From NCBI RefSeq assembly GCF_913777145.1, contig NZ_CAJYPS010000025.1, positions 30,705-94,704 on the forward strand: 64,000 nt of DNA. The letters run 5' to 3'. The translations under genes and the position numbers were made by a program. Under the pieces are notes generated by a model. It did not search any database. It was not told the DNA's origin and saw nothing but the letters and a program-made list of their open reading frames with translations. Positions 1 to 10,517 of this stretch are shown piece by piece. The stretch is from an uncultured Roseateles sp. (GTDB lineage Bacteria; Pseudomonadota; Gammaproteobacteria; Burkholderiales; Burkholderiaceae_C). Positions within the stretch are counted from its first letter, which is position 1. Each line of letters begins with the position of its first letter.

Positions 1-142
1 CGCGCCGGCGCTGGCGCTGTACCTGTCGGCCCGCTTCGGACTGGTGGCGGTCAGCATCTACCTGCTGTCGGGCGCGGTCTGCACGCTGCTGGCCTTGCGC
101 ATGAACAAGAAGCTCAAGGCGGCCGCCGTGGTGCAGGACTGA
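1..142 (+). CDS. C-terminal end of a membrane transporter, probably MFS (5' end outside window)
   Basis: An open frame enters from the left edge (first full codon at base 2) and ends at a TGA at 140-142, giving 46 residues. They form one hydrophobic helix (FGLVAVSIYLLSGAVCTLLA) followed by a short basic cytoplasmic tail (RMNKKLK). This is how the last helix and tail of major facilitator superfamily carriers look, particularly the metabolite:H+ symporter group. A strong hairpin terminator follows at once. Substrate cannot be judged from this fragment, and another polytopic membrane protein is possible. Confidence 0.5.
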   Translation, partial: APALALYLSARFGLVAVSIYLLSGAVCTLLALRMNKKLKAAAVVQD

Positions 143-164
143 CACCAAGGGCAATCCCATGAAG

Positions 165-191
165 AAAGGCGGGCCTGGGCCCGCCTTTTTT
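165..191 (+). terminator. Rho-independent terminator after the transporter
   Basis: A perfect 11-bp stem (165-175 pairs with 178-188) is followed by a T run. It closes the transporter gene. The arms also begin with A residues, so the hairpin may serve purL arriving from the other strand. Confidence 0.85.
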
Positions 192-221
192 GTGAGCGTC
201 TGAAACGCCGGAACCGACCGC

Positions 222-3200
222 TCAGCCCAGCGCCTTGCGCGCGTTCTGGAACATGCGAAGCCAGGGGCTGTGCTGGGCCTTGTCGCCCGAGGTCCAGCTC
301 ATCTGCACATTGCGGAACACACGCTCGGGGTGAGGCATCAGCGCGGTGAAGCGGCCGTCGGCCGTGGTCACCGAGGTCAGGCCGCCCGGGCTGCCGTTGG
401 GGTTGAACGGGTAGGTCTCGGTCGCCCGACCCTGGTGGTCCACGAAGCGCATGGCCGCGATCACGCGCGATGCATCGCCCTGGCGCGCGAAGTTCGCAAA
501 ACCCTCGCCATGCGCGACCGCAATCGGCAGGCGGCTGCCTGCCATGTCCTGGAAGAACAGGCTGGGCGAATCCAGCACCTCGACCAGCGACAGCCGCGCC
601 TCGAACTGCTCGCTCTGGTTGCGCGTGAAGCGCGGCCAGGCCTCGGCGCCCGGGATGATGGGCGCCAGAGCGGCCAGCATCTGGCAGCCGTTGCAAACAC
701 CCAGCGCCAGCGTGTCGGGCCGCGAGAAGAAGGCGCGGAACTGCTGGTCCAGCACCGGGTTGAACATGATGGACCGCGCCCAGCCTTCGCCTGCGCCCAG
801 CGTGTCGCCATAGCTGAAGCCGCCGCAGGCCACGAAGCCGGCAAAGCCGTCCAGCTTGACCGCGCCGGACTGCAGGTCGCTCATGTGCACGTCGTGGCTG
901 TCGAAGCCGCCCAGCGCCATCGCGTAGGCCATCTCCACATGGGAGTTCACGCCCTGCTCGCGCAGGATGGCCATGCGGGGCTTGGCCCCGGTGGCGATCA
1001 TCGGCGGCTGGGCCGGATCAAAGCTCAGTTGCACCTGCAGGCCCGGATCGTCCGCCTGGCCCACGGCGGCATGCTCGGCGTCCGCGCAGGCCGGGTTGTC
1101 GCGCAGGCGCGCGATGCGCCAGCTGACCTCATCCCACACCTGCTGCAGCGCGCCCAGATCCGCACCGAAGACCTTCTTGGCATCCCGCCACACGTCCACC
1201 TGACGGTTCACATTGGGCTTGCCGATCACATGGCTGTGCTTGGACAGGCCATGGGCACGCAGCACCTGCATCACCGCATCGCGGTCGGCCGCACGCACCT
1301 GGATCAGCGCGCCCAGTTCCTCGGCGAACAGCGCCTTCAGCGTCAGCTCCTCGCGGCGCGCGCCCACCTGGGACGCCCAGTTCTTGGAGTCGCCATGGTC
1401 GGCACGGCTGTCGCTGATGCCGTCGCCTTCCATGACCAGCAGGTCCACGTTGAGGCTCAGACCGGTCTGGCCGGCAAAGGCCATCTCGCAAGCCGCCGCC
1501 CACAGGCCGCCGTCCGAGCGGTCGTGATAGGCCAGCAGCCGGCCCGCCGCGCGCAGTTCGTTGATGGCATTGACGAGCGACACCAGCAGCTGCGGGTCGT
1601 CCAGATCGGGCACCTCGGCGCCGAACTGGTTCAGTGTCTGCGCCAGGATGGAGCCGCCCAGGCGATGACGACCCTGACCCAGGTCGATGAGGATCAGCGC
1701 CGAGTCCTCGCGCTGCAACTGCGGCGTCAGCGTGCCACGCACGTCGGTGATGCTCGCAAACGCGCTGACGATCAGCGACACCGGCGCCGTGACCTGCTGG
1801 CCATCCCACTTGGTGCGCATGGACAGCGAATCCTTGCCGACCGGGATGGAGATGCCCAGCGCCGGGCACAGCTCCATGCCCACGGCCTTGACCGTGTCGA
1901 ACAACGCGGCGTCTTCGCCGGGTTCGCCGCAGGCGGCCATCCAGTTGGCGCTGAGCTTCACGCGGGCGAGTTCAATGGGCGCGGCCAGCAGGTTGGTGAT
2001 GGCCTCGGCCACCGCCATGCGGCCCGAGGCCGGCGCGTTCACCGCGGCCAGCGGCGTGCGCTCGCCCATGCTCATGGCCTCGCCCGCAAAGCCCTTGAAA
2101 TCCGCCAGCGTGACCGCGCAGTCCGCCACCGGCACCTGCCAGGGGCCGACCATCTGGTCGCGATGGTTCAGGCCCCCCACGGTACGGTCGCCGATGGTGA
2201 TCAGAAAGCGCTTGCTGGCCACGGTCGGGTGGCGCAGCACATCCAGCGCCGCCTGCTCCAGCTGCACGCCGGTCAGGTCCAGCCTGCCACCCTCACGGGC
2301 CACGCGGCTCACGTCACGGTGCATCTTGGGCGGCTTGCCCAGCAGCACGTCCATGGGCATGTCGATGGGGCGCTCACCGCCCTCACCGTCTTCCAGCACC
2401 AGCTCGCGCTCGGCGGTGGTCACACCCACCACGGCGAACGGGCAGCGCTCGCGCTCGCACAGCGCCTGGAACTGCGCCAGGCTCTCGGGCGCGATCGCCA
2501 GCACATAGCGCTCCTGGCTCTCGTTGCACCAGATTTCCTTGGGCGCAAGACCTGACTCCTCCAGCGGCACTTTGCGCAGGTCGAAGCGCGCGCCGCGGCC
2601 CGCGTCGTTCACCAGTTCGGGGAAGGCGTTGGAGATGCCGCCAGCGCCCACGTCATGGATGGCCAGGATGGGGTTGTTCCCGGCCAGGCCCCAGCAGTGG
2701 TTGATGACCTCCTGCACGCGGCGCTCGATCTCGGGGTTACCGCGCTGCACCGAATCGAAGTCCAGGTCCGCGGTGTTGGTGCCGGCCGCCATGGACGAGG
2801 CGGCACCGCCGCCCATGCCTATGCGCATGCCGGGGCCACCCAGCTGAACCAGCAGCGTGCCCGCAGGGAATTCGATCTTCTTGGTCAGGTCCGCACGGAT
2901 CTGGCCCAGGCCGCCCGCGATCATGATGGGCTTGTGATAGCCGCGGCGCACGCCGTCCACGGTCTGCTCGTAGACGCGGAAATAGCCGGCCAGGTTGGGG
3001 CGGCCGAACTCGTTGTTGAACGCGGCGCCGCCCAGCGGGCCGTCGATCATGATCTGCAGCGCACTGGCGATATGGGCCGGCTTGCCCACCGGATCACGCT
3101 CCCAGGGCTCCTCGAGGCCCGGCAGGTGCAGGTTGGACACCGAGAAGCCGGTCAGACCGGCCTTGGGCTTGGAGCCGCGGCCGGTGGCGCCCTCGTCGCG

Positions 3201-4181
3201 GATCTCGCCGCCGGCGCCGGTGGAGGCGCCCGGGTGCGGGGAGATCGCGGTCGGGTGGTTGTGGGTCTCCACCTTCATCAGCACCTGGGCCTGTTCGGCG
3301 CGGGCCGCGTAGGCCGCACCGGCCTCGGGCGCGGGCTGCCAGCGCTCGATCAGGTGGCCCTCCATCACCGCGGCGTTGTCCGAGTAGGCGATCACCGTGT
3401 GCTGCGGATTCAGCTTCTCGGTGTTGCGGATCATGCCGAACAGGCTCAGCGGCTGGGCCTCGCCGTCCACCGTGAAGTTGGCATTGAAGATCTTGTGCCG
3501 GCAGTGCTCGCTGTTGGCCTGCGCGAACATCATCAGCTCGACATCGCTGGGGTTGCGGCCCAGCTTCTTGAAATTGGTCTCGAGGTAGTCGATCTCGTCA
3601 GCCGACAGCGCCAGGCCGAATTCGACATTGGCCTGCTCCAGCGCCACACGCCCCTGGCCCAGCACGTCCACATGGGCCATGGGCTCGGGCTCGCGCTCGT
3701 CGAACAGATGGGCCGCCGCGTCACGCGAGAAGCAGACCGATTCGGTCATGCGGTCGTGCAGCAGCGCGGCACAGGCCTGCAGTTCCTCGTTGCTCAGCGG
3801 CTTGGTGCCCCCCAGCAGGCCGCTCTTGGTCTGCAGGCGGTACTCGACCACGCGCTCCACGCGCTTCAGCGACAGCCCGCAATTGCGGGCGATGTCGGTG
3901 GCCTTGGAGGCCCAGGGACTGACCGTGCCGACCCGCGGCGTGACGACGATCAACTCACCCTCAGCCACCACGGCGGGTTCGCCATAGGTCAGCAAGGCGG
4001 CAAAGCGCTCTCGCTCCGCGGCCGCCAGCGGCGCCTCGGTCCAGACCCAGTGCACCGCACGGGCACTGACGCCGACGATGCGGCCACTGACCTCTTGCAA
4101 GCGGGCCAACAGGGCCTGGGCTCGGAAATCGGACAGAGCGTTGCCGCCCTCGAAATAGGTCAGATGCGGGGTCAGGGCCAT
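222..4181 (-). CDS. purL: Phosphoribosylformylglycinamidine synthase (FGAM synthase, large single-chain type)
   Basis: The 1319-residue protein has the length of the single-chain PurL of Gram-negative bacteria. It makes FGAM from FGAR, ATP and glutamine in the fourth step of purine synthesis. The N-terminal PurS-like region is followed by two AIR-synthase-type ATP-binding halves (motifs [19 protein letters not shown] and [15 protein letters not shown]). A C-terminal class I glutamine amidotransferase domain has its nucleophile in [14 protein letters not shown]. The start [13 protein letters not shown] matches the family N-terminus. The gene is alone on its strand and converges on the transporter. 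No frame disruption is seen. Confidence 0.97.
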   Translation of the reverse strand: MALTPHLTYFEGGNALSDFRAQALLARLQEVSGRIVGVSARAVHWVWTEAPLAAAERERFAALLTYGEPAVVAEGELIVVTPRVGTVSPWASKATDIARNCGLSLKRVERVVEYRLQTKSGLLGGTKPLSNEELQACAALLHDRMTESVCFSRDAAAHLFDEREPEPMAHVDVLGQGRVALEQANVEFGLALSADEIDYLETNFKKLGRNPSDVELMMFAQANSEHCRHKIFNANFTVDGEAQPLSLFGMIRNTEKLNPQHTVIAYSDNAAVMEGHLIERWQPAPEAGAAYAARAEQAQVLMKVETHNHPTAISPHPGASTGAGGEIRDEGATGRGSKPKAGLTGFSVSNLHLPGLEEPWERDPVGKPAHIASALQIMIDGPLGGAAFNNEFGRPNLAGYFRVYEQTVDGVRRGYHKPIMIAGGLGQIRADLTKKIEFPAGTLLVQLGGPGMRIGMGGGAASSMAAGTNTADLDFDSVQRGNPEIERRVQEVINHCWGLAGNNPILAIHDVGAGGISNAFPELVNDAGRGARFDLRKVPLEESGLAPKEIWCNESQERYVLAIAPESLAQFQALCERERCPFAVVGVTTAERELVLEDGEGGERPIDMPMDVLLGKPPKMHRDVSRVAREGGRLDLTGVQLEQAALDVLRHPTVASKRFLITIGDRTVGGLNHRDQMVGPWQVPVADCAVTLADFKGFAGEAMSMGERTPLAAVNAPASGRMAVAEAITNLLAAPIELARVKLSANWMAACGEPGEDAALFDTVKAVGMELCPALGISIPVGKDSLSMRTKWDGQQVTAPVSLIVSAFASITDVRGTLTPQLQREDSALILIDLGQGRHRLGGSILAQTLNQFGAEVPDLDDPQLLVSLVNAINELRAAGRLLAYHDRSDGGLWAAACEMAFAGQTGLSLNVDLLVMEGDGISDSRADHGDSKNWASQVGARREELTLKALFAEELGALIQVRAADRDAVMQVLRAHGLSKHSHVIGKPNVNRQVDVWRDAKKVFGADLGALQQVWDEVSWRIARLRDNPACADAEHAAVGQADDPGLQVQLSFDPAQPPMIATGAKPRMAILREQGVNSHVEMAYAMALGGFDSHDVHMSDLQSGAVKLDGFAGFVACGGFSYGDTLGAGEGWARSIMFNPVLDQQFRAFFSRPDTLALGVCNGCQMLAALAPIIPGAEAWPRFTRNQSEQFEARLSLVEVLDSPSLFFQDMAGSRLPIAVAHGEGFANFARQGDASRVIAAMRFVDHQGRATETYPFNPNGSPGGLTSVTTADGRFTALMPHPERVFRNVQMSWTSGDKAQHSPWLRMFQNARKALG

Positions 4182-4521
4182 GGATTCCGGGAGGCTGGGC
4201 GCGGCGCAGGCGCGGTTTCGGGTGACGCACCCCCTCCGAATCGGCAGGGCGGCGTACGGAAGACCGGGATTCTACTGAGCGCCCTCCCCTCGCCGCGGCA
4301 AAGCCCCGCCGGACACACCCCAGGCCCGGGGCGTGCCATAGGCAAGACCCGCCCCCCAAGGGTTGCCAAGCGCCAACGCAGCGGCCGAGCCACCGGAAAC
4401 AACTGGAAACAGCACGACAGCCAGCCAACAGCCTCGTTCATCAAACTTTACGAGCACTCCCCCCGAGCTGCACCCCGACAACCAGGCCCCGGCGATGGGC
4501 CGCAGCGTCAACGAGCAAGCC
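4182..4521. other. Intergenic region between divergent purL and the DUF5666 gene
   Basis: These 340 bases separate two divergent genes and should hold both promoters. Apart from a short GGAAACA repeat near 4398-4412 I see no recognisable operator, PurR-type box, RNA gene or coding frame with family character. Confidence 0.5.
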
Positions 4522-6453
4522 ATGAAACTCCCACAGAACCCCTTGAAGCCCGCCCTGCTGGCGCTGGCCTGCACGCTGGGCGCCGCCCTGCTGAGCGCCT
4601 GCGGCGGCGGCGGCGGCACCTCGGCCGGCGACCCGGCCACTCCCGCGGCGCAGCCGCCGTCGGCGCCTAGCGCCAGCGTCACTGGCGTCGTCGATGGCAC
4701 CATCACCGGCTTTGGCAGCGTGGTCATCAACGGCGTCCGCTATGACGACAGCCAGGCCAAGGTCGCGTTCTCCAACCGGCCCGACGCGCAGACCGCCGCC
4801 ACGCTGGGCGATCTGCACACCGGCATGCGGGTGCAGGCCACGCTGAAGGACGGCGTGCTGCAAAACCTGCTGGTCAATTTCGCGCTGGTGGGGACGGTGG
4901 GGGTGGTGGACAGCGCCGCCGGCACGCTCAGCGTGTTCGGCCAGACCATCAAGACCGTCACCTCCGGCCAGTTGCCCACGGTGTTCGAGGGCTTCACCGC
5001 GCTGTCGCAGCTAGCGGCGGGCGACCTGGTCAAGGTCAGCGGCAGCGTGGCCAGCGACGGCAGCATCACCGCCACGCGCATCGAACGCAAGCTCAAGGAC
5101 GGCAGCGAGCTGTTCCGCCTCAGCGGCGCGGTGCAGGGGCTGGACAGCACGGCCAAGACCTTTGCCCTCGCCGGCAATGCCACGATCACCGTGGACTACA
5201 GCAAGGCCAGGCTGCTGCCCGATGGGGCCGTGCTGGAGAACGGCAAGCAGGTCAGTGTGGTGTCGGCCAATGCGCCGGCCACCAGCGGCGGCAAGACCGT
5301 GCTGATGGCCAGCGCGGTGGAGATCAAGGCGCGCAAGCTGCCCGACTCCGGCGACACCACCGTGGGCGGCCCCATCAGCGACTTCCAGAGCCTGGCCAGC
5401 CTGCGCGTGGGCGATGTGGTGGTGGATGCCAGCACGGCCAGCCTGAAGGACGGCACCGTGGCCGCCGATCTGGTCAACGGCGCCCAGGCCCTGGCCCACG
5501 GCACACTCAGCGGCGGCACGATGAAGGCCGACTGGATCAAGGTGCTGAAGAACGACACGGCCATCAAGGCACTGCTGATCGGCCAGATCACCGACTTCGT
5601 GTCGCTGGCCAATTTCACGCTGCGCGGCACGCCGGTGGACGGCAGCAACGCGCGCTTCAGCAAGGGCAGCGCGGCCGACCTGGGGCTGGGCGCCTGGGTC
5701 ACGGTGGTGGGCCAGCTGACGCCCACCGGCGTGCAGGCCACCGAAATCGCGGTGCAGCCGCCCCCCGCCGACAAGCCCCAGCGCCTGGCCGGCGCCATCA
5801 CCGCGGTGGACATCAGCGCCAAGACCTTCACCGTGCTGGGCACAACGATCAAGTGGAGCGATAGCACCAAGATCAGCCCCGACGGCAAGACGCTGGCCGG
5901 CCTGGCGGCAGGCGCCGTGGTCAATGTGGAAGGCAGCTACTCGGCCAGCAGCGGCGTGTTCACGGCCACCAGCGTCAGCGTGCTGGCCTCGGCCGGTGCC
6001 ACCAAGACGATAGGCTTCTCCGGCATCGCGTTCAACGTGACCGATACCAGCCTGCAGATCGGCAGCTACACGGTGCAGCTCACGGCCAACACCCAGCTGC
6101 TGCCCACGGGCACGCAGCGCGCCGACCTGGTGAATGGCGCGCGGCTGAGCATCAAGGCCACGGTCAGCGGCAGCGCCGGCAGCGTGACGCTGACCGCGAT
6201 CAGCCTCGAGCTGCAAAAGCCCGAGAAGGACGATGGCGGCAACGACTACCTCTACCTGGCCGGCCTGGTCAGCGACTTCAACGGTGCGGCCGACTTCAAG
6301 GTCGGCAGCCAGAGGGTGAATGCCGCCGGCAGCGGCGTGCGCTTCATCGACGGCGAGGTCGGCAAGCTGGCCAACGGGGTCAAGGTCGAGATCAAGGGCT
6401 CGGTGAAGGACGGCGTGCTGGTGGCCACCCAGGTGCACTTCATGCCGGGCTGA
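4522..6453 (+). CDS. DUF5666 multi-repeat lipoprotein
   Basis: The predicted 643-residue protein starts with a lipoprotein signal (MKLPQNPLKPALLALACTLG, then lipobox LLSAC and a poly-Gly spacer), so it should be lipidated and exported. The rest is about eight repeats of 65-80 residues rich in V, T, G and S, with recurring patterns such as GxITxFxS, LxxGxxVxVxG and ATxIxV. These are typical of DUF5666, a family of small beta-barrel-like modules of unknown function. I chose the ATG at 4522 because it directly precedes the signal peptide; an in-frame ATG at 4495 is possible. It ends just before a terminator shared with the next gene. Confidence 0.85.
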   Translation: MKLPQNPLKPALLALACTLGAALLSACGGGGGTSAGDPATPAAQPPSAPSASVTGVVDGTITGFGSVVINGVRYDDSQAKVAFSNRPDAQTAATLGDLHTGMRVQATLKDGVLQNLLVNFALVGTVGVVDSAAGTLSVFGQTIKTVTSGQLPTVFEGFTALSQLAAGDLVKVSGSVASDGSITATRIERKLKDGSELFRLSGAVQGLDSTAKTFALAGNATITVDYSKARLLPDGAVLENGKQVSVVSANAPATSGGKTVLMASAVEIKARKLPDSGDTTVGGPISDFQSLASLRVGDVVVDASTASLKDGTVAADLVNGAQALAHGTLSGGTMKADWIKVLKNDTAIKALLIGQITDFVSLANFTLRGTPVDGSNARFSKGSAADLGLGAWVTVVGQLTPTGVQATEIAVQPPPADKPQRLAGAITAVDISAKTFTVLGTTIKWSDSTKISPDGKTLAGLAAGAVVNVEGSYSASSGVFTATSVSVLASAGATKTIGFSGIAFNVTDTSLQIGSYTVQLTANTQLLPTGTQRADLVNGARLSIKATVSGSAGSVTLTAISLELQKPEKDDGGNDYLYLAGLVSDFNGAADFKVGSQRVNAAGSGVRFIDGEVGKLANGVKVEIKGSVKDGVLVATQVHFMPG

Positions 6454-6475
6454 GCCCCAGCCCCCGCAGGAAAGC

Positions 6476-6505
6476 AAAAGGCCTCGCGATCAGGCGAGGC
6501 CTTTT
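6476..6505. terminator. Bidirectional rho-independent terminator
   Basis: A 12-bp perfect stem (6476-6487 with 6494-6505) and a 6-base loop has A and T runs on its arms, so it works in both directions between the convergent DUF5666 gene and the amidohydrolase. Confidence 0.85.
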
Positions 6506-6542
6506 CAGGGGTGCAAGGCCGTCGGCTGCACGGCGGCGGGCC

Positions 6543-7853
6543 TCAGCCCTGCTGCATGCGGCCCACCACGTCGCGCACTTCGGCCAGCAGCGACGACACG
6601 TCCAGCGTGGTCGGCTGGCGGTCCTTCAGCAACTGACGGCCACCCACCCAGACGTTGCTGACATGCTCGCGGCCTGCCACGTAGACCAGCTGCGCGGCCG
6701 CGTTGTAGACCGGCTGGCACTCGATGCTGTCCAGCGACACGGCCACGCAGTCGGCCAGCTTGCCCACCTCCAGCGAGCCCAGGTCGTCGGCACGGCCCAT
6801 GGCCTTGGCGGCGCGTATCGTGGCCATCTCCAGCGCGGTGCGAGCGGATGCCACGGTCGGGTCGCCGGTGATGCCCTTGGCCAGCAGCGCGGCCGAGCGG
6901 ATCTCGCCGAACATGTCCAGGCGGTTGTTGGACGCGGCGCCGTCCGTGCCCAGGATGGTGTTCACGCCCGCAGCCTCCAGCGCCTTCAGGGGCATCACGC
7001 CCGAGGCCAGCTTGAGGTTGGAGTTGGGGTTGTGGACCAGATGCACACCCTTCTTGGCCATCAGCGCGATCTCTTCCTCGTTGAGGTGGACCATGTGGAC
7101 CGCGATCATGCGCTCGCTGAACAGCCCGAGCTTGTCCAGGCGCGCGATGGGACGCACGCCGTACTGCTTCAGGCCCTCCTCCACCTCGCCGGCGGTCTCG
7201 TGGATGTGGCAGTGCAGCTGGATGTCCAGTTTCTCGGCCAGGTCGCGCAGCTTGATGAAGGTCTCATCCGACACCGTGTAGGGCGCATGCGGTGCGCTGG
7301 TCCAGTCCAGCAACTTCTCGCCCTTGAACTGCTCGTAGGCGGCCACGCCCTTGGCGATGTAGTCGTCCGGGCCGGAGGCATAGCCAGTGGGGAAGTCGAT
7401 CACGTTCATCGACACGGCGGCACGCACGCCCGAGTCGATGGCGGCGCGCGCCATCGCGGTCGGGAAGAAGTACATGTCGTTGATGTAGGTCGTGCCGCTG
7501 CGCAGGCCTTCGGCCGCGGCCAGCTTGGAGCCGAGATACACCCAGTCCTCGCTGACCCACTTCTTCTCCAGCGGCCAGATGTGGTTTTGCAGCCAGTCCA
7601 TCAGCGGCACGTCGTCGGCCACGCCGCGCAGCAGCGTCATCGCGGAGTGCGCATGGGCGTTGATCAGGCCCGGGATCAGGACTTGCTCGGGCAGTTCGAC
7701 TCGCGCGGCCTGCGGGTATTGCGCCAGCAGGGCCTCGCGCGGGCCCACGGCCGCGATGCGCTCGCCGTCTATCAGCAGCGCATGGTTTTCCAGCGTGCCT
7801 TCACCGGCCTTCATGGTCAGCAGCCAACGCGGCAGCAGCAGGGTCTGGGACAT
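6543..7853 (-). CDS. mtaD: TRZ/ATZ-family amidohydrolase, probable 5'-methylthioadenosine/S-adenosylhomocysteine deaminase
   Basis: This 436-residue amidohydrolase carries the metal-ligand motifs NAHAHSAM, HIHET, MVHLNEEEI and TDGAASNN in family order. Members of this TRZ/ATZ group deaminate methylthioadenosine or S-adenosylhomocysteine to the inosine analogues, with one metal ion in a TIM barrel. The start at 7853 (MSQTLLLPRW) is chosen over an upstream in-frame ATG because AAGGAG lies six bases before it. The ribokinase-family gene ends 17 bases upstream on the same strand, so the two are likely cotranscribed. The exact substrate is inference; other purine or triazine-type deaminases share this fold. 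Confidence 0.85.
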   Translation of the reverse strand: MSQTLLLPRWLLTMKAGEGTLENHALLIDGERIAAVGPREALLAQYPQAARVELPEQVLIPGLINAHAHSAMTLLRGVADDVPLMDWLQNHIWPLEKKWVSEDWVYLGSKLAAAEGLRSGTTYINDMYFFPTAMARAAIDSGVRAAVSMNVIDFPTGYASGPDDYIAKGVAAYEQFKGEKLLDWTSAPHAPYTVSDETFIKLRDLAEKLDIQLHCHIHETAGEVEEGLKQYGVRPIARLDKLGLFSERMIAVHMVHLNEEEIALMAKKGVHLVHNPNSNLKLASGVMPLKALEAAGVNTILGTDGAASNNRLDMFGEIRSAALLAKGITGDPTVASARTALEMATIRAAKAMGRADDLGSLEVGKLADCVAVSLDSIECQPVYNAAAQLVYVAGREHVSNVWVGGRQLLKDRQPTTLDVSSLLAEVRDVVGRMQQG

Positions 7854-7870
7854 GTCGTTCTCCTTGGAAT

Positions 7871-8803
7871 TCAATCTTGGGCCAGCAGGGCATCCACCTC
7901 GTGCCGGCGGGGCATCGCATCCTGCACCCCGGGTCGCGAGACCGCGATGGAGGCGGCCGCCTGCGCGAAGGCCAGCGCCGCATCCAGCGCCTGCCCCTCA
8001 CTCAACGCGGTGACCAGCGCGCCCACCAGCGTATCGCCGGCGCCCACGGTGTCCACCGCCCGCACCGGGCGGCAAGCCTGGCGGCGCACGCCGTCGGCAT
8101 CCACCCAGCACAGGCCGTCGCCGCCCAGCGACACCAGCACGGCGGACGGACCTTGGGCCCGCAGCGCCTGGGCCAGTTCCTCCGGCGCCGCATCCGCACG
8201 CAGCCGGGTGCCGGTCTCCAGCACCAGCGACTGGGCCTCCAGCGCATTCACCACCAGCAGATCGCACAGCGGCAGCAGCGCCTCGCTGCCAGCGCGAAAG
8301 GGCGCGGCATTCAGCACCGTCTTCACGCCCGCGGCGCGCGCGCGCTCGAAAGCCCGCGCCACGCTCGCCAGCGGCAGTTCCTGCTGCGCCACCAGCCAGC
8401 GCAGGCCACCGAAGTCCAGCGCCTCCACCTGGTCCAGCGGCAACGTGCCGTTGGAGCCGGCGACCGTCACGATCTGGTTCTCGGCGTCTTCCGCGCCGAC
8501 CACGATCAGCGCGACACCGGGCGTCTCGTCCGGCGGCTGGGCGATGTCGCGCACATCCACGCCCTCGCGCTGCAACTGCGCCACCAGGGAGGCGCCGTCC
8601 TCACGCAGGCCGACGCGCGCAGCCAGTGCCACGCGCGCACCCAGCCGTGCCGCGGCGACGGCCTGGTTGGCCCCCTTGCCGCCCAGACAGGACACAAAGC
8701 GCTGCCCACGCAGCGTCTCGCCCGGCAAGGGCAGGCGTGGCGCGTGCACGACCAGGTCGCGATTGACGCTGCCCAGCACCAGGATCTCAGGACCGGATTC
8801 CAT
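7871..8803 (-). CDS. rbsK: Ribokinase-like PfkB-family sugar kinase
   Basis: The 310-residue product has both PfkB signatures: GGKGANQAVAAARLG near residue 40 and the anion-hole/catalytic-base motif DTVGAGDTLVGAL in the C-terminal third. The N-terminus (ILVLGSVNRDLVV) is typical of ribokinases, which phosphorylate ribose at O5. The ATG at 8803 is chosen; a TTG four codons earlier is also possible. The gene lies between a gltA terminator and the mtaD-like gene, with no ribose transporter nearby, so ribose may come from nucleoside breakdown. A related sugar or nucleoside specificity cannot be excluded. Confidence 0.82.
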   Translation of the reverse strand: MESGPEILVLGSVNRDLVVHAPRLPLPGETLRGQRFVSCLGGKGANQAVAAARLGARVALAARVGLREDGASLVAQLQREGVDVRDIAQPPDETPGVALIVVGAEDAENQIVTVAGSNGTLPLDQVEALDFGGLRWLVAQQELPLASVARAFERARAAGVKTVLNAAPFRAGSEALLPLCDLLVVNALEAQSLVLETGTRLRADAAPEELAQALRAQGPSAVLVSLGGDGLCWVDADGVRRQACRPVRAVDTVGAGDTLVGALVTALSEGQALDAALAFAQAAASIAVSRPGVQDAMPRRHEVDALLAQD

Positions 8804-8812
8804 GCGGACCCC

Positions 8813-8843
8813 CAAAAAACAACCCCCCGGACAAGCCGAGGGG
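8813..8843 (-). terminator. Rho-independent terminator downstream of gltA
   Basis: Read on the minus strand, 8836-8843 pairs with 8823-8830 (8 bp, one G-T wobble, 5-base loop) and is followed by TTGTTTTTT. It separates the sdh-gltA transcription unit from the rbsK-mtaD pair. Confidence 0.75.
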
Positions 8844-8899
8844 CGTAGTGTGCCGTGGGTGCCAGGGCTTGCGCGCCAGCACCCGTCACCGTCCGGCGA

Positions 8900-10210
8900 T
8901 CAGCGCTGGGCGATGGGCTTGACGTCGCGGGCGGTGGCGCCCACGAACAGCTGACGCGGACGACCGATCTTGTACTCGGGGTCGGCGATCATCTCGTTCA
9001 GCTGGGCGATCCAGCCGACCGTGCGGGCCAGCGCGAAGATCGCGGTGAACAGCGGCACCGGGATGCCGATGGCGCGCTGCACGATGCCCGAGTAGAAGTC
9101 CACGTTCGGGTAGAGCTTGCGGGCGACGAAGTACTCGTCTTCCAGCGCGATCTTTTCCAGCTTCATGGCCAGCTCGAACAGCGGGTCATTCTGCAGGCCC
9201 AGCTCGGTCAGCACCTCGTGGCAGGTCTCGCGCATCAGCTTGGCGCGCGGGTCGTAGTTCTTGTAGACGCGGTGACCGAAGCCCATCAGCTTGACGCCGG
9301 AGTTCTTGTCCTTCACCTTGTTCACGAACTCGCCGATGCGAGCCACGCCGCCCTGCTTCTGGATGTCGCCCAGCATGTTGAGCGCCGCCTCGTTGGCGCC
9401 GCCGTGAGCCGGGCCCCACAGGCAGGCCACGCCTGCCGCGATCGCGGCGAACGGATTGGTGCCCGACGAACCGCACAGACGCACGGTGGACGTGGACGCG
9501 TTCTGCTCGTGGTCGGCATGCAGCGTGAAGATGCGGTCCATCGCACGCACCAGCACGTCGTTGGGCTGGTAGTCCTCGCAGGGCGTGGCGAACATCATGC
9601 GCATGAAGTTGCCGGCGTACGAGAGATCGTTCTTCGGGTAGATGTAGGGCTGGCCGATGGTGTACTTGTAGGCCATGGCCACCAGCGTGGGCATCTTGGC
9701 GATCAGGCGGATCGCCGCGATGTCGCGGTGCTCGGGGTTATTGATGTCGGTGCTGTCGTGATAGAAGGCCGACATCGCGCCCACGAGGCCGGTCATGACG
9801 GCCATCGGGTGGGCGTCACGGCGGAAACCACGCAGGAAGAACTGCATCTGCTCATTCACCATCGTGTGGTGCATGACCTTGTTCTCGAACTCGGCCTTCT
9901 GGCTCTCGTTCGGCAGCTCTCCGTACAGCAGCAGGTAGCAGGTTTCGAGGTAGTCGCAGTTCACCGCGAGCTGCTCGATGGGGTAGCCGCGATACAGCAG
10001 CTCGCCCTTGTCACCGTCGATGTAGGTGATCGTGGAGTTGCACGACGCGGTGCTCAGGAAGCCCGGGTCGTAAGTGAACTTGCCGGTCTGGCCATACAGC
10101 TTGCGGATGTCGATGACATCGGGGCCCACCGAACCCTTGTAGATGGGCAGGTCCATCGAAGGGCTGCCGTCGGAGAACGACAGGGTGGCTTTCACGTCGG
10201 ACGGATTCAT
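8900..10210 (-). CDS. gltA: Citrate synthase (type II, hexameric type)
   Basis: The 436-residue protein matches the length of Gram-negative, NADH-regulated citrate synthases. It condenses oxaloacetate and acetyl-CoA, opening the TCA cycle. Catalytic motifs are visible: [14 protein letters not shown] (active-site His), [14 protein letters not shown] (His and Arg) and the Asp in NVDFYSGIV. The ATG at 10210 ([16 protein letters not shown]) is preferred over an upstream in-frame start because it fits the family N-terminus and has AGG spaced before it. It follows sdhE by 28 bases on the same strand and is the last gene before a terminator. Confidence 0.97.
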   Translation of the reverse strand: MNPSDVKATLSFSDGSPSMDLPIYKGSVGPDVIDIRKLYGQTGKFTYDPGFLSTASCNSTITYIDGDKGELLYRGYPIEQLAVNCDYLETCYLLLYGELPNESQKAEFENKVMHHTMVNEQMQFFLRGFRRDAHPMAVMTGLVGAMSAFYHDSTDINNPEHRDIAAIRLIAKMPTLVAMAYKYTIGQPYIYPKNDLSYAGNFMRMMFATPCEDYQPNDVLVRAMDRIFTLHADHEQNASTSTVRLCGSSGTNPFAAIAAGVACLWGPAHGGANEAALNMLGDIQKQGGVARIGEFVNKVKDKNSGVKLMGFGHRVYKNYDPRAKLMRETCHEVLTELGLQNDPLFELAMKLEKIALEDEYFVARKLYPNVDFYSGIVQRAIGIPVPLFTAIFALARTVGWIAQLNEMIADPEYKIGRPRQLFVGATARDVKPIAQR

Positions 10211-10238
10211 GGTGAGTCCTTTGAGGCTGGGATTCGTT

Positions 10239-10517
10239 TCAGGTGCGCAACTGGCTGAGGACCTCGCGCACCGCGGTGCTGTCGATTTCACCACTGGGCT
10301 CTTTGCGGCGCAGCAGCAGGTCCAAAAGGTCGTTGTCGGACAGGTCCATCAGCATCGTGAGCCCTTCGGCTTGCATGACGCTGATGCCCGTCTGCTCGTG
10401 GCGGGCGAAGAAGCGTTCGATGAAGAGATCGTTCTCCAGCAACCCGCGACGGCAACGCCAGCGCAGCTTGGACAGCGCCCGCTCGTCGATCAGGTCGTCG
10501 GAAATGGCCGCCATCAT
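10239..10517 (-). CDS. sdhE: Succinate dehydrogenase flavinylation factor SdhE
   Basis: This small 92-residue protein has the RGxxE motif ([15 protein letters not shown]) that defines the SdhE/Sdh5 family. These proteins help attach FAD covalently to SdhA. Its ATG overlaps the sdhB stop codon (ATGATGA arrangement), implying translational coupling. The position between sdhB and gltA is the usual one in betaproteobacteria. Confidence 0.92.
   Translation of the reverse strand: MMAAISDDLIDERALSKLRWRCRRGLLENDLFIERFFARHEQTGISVMQAEGLTMLMDLSDNDLLDLLLRRKEPSGEIDSTAVREVLSQLRT

Noticed and set aside
270..4670. Long open frames opposite purL (over 600 codons each)
   Set aside because: High-G+C DNA leaves antisense frames open; their proteins are Arg/His/Gln-rich, lack family motifs, and purL on the other strand is unmistakable.
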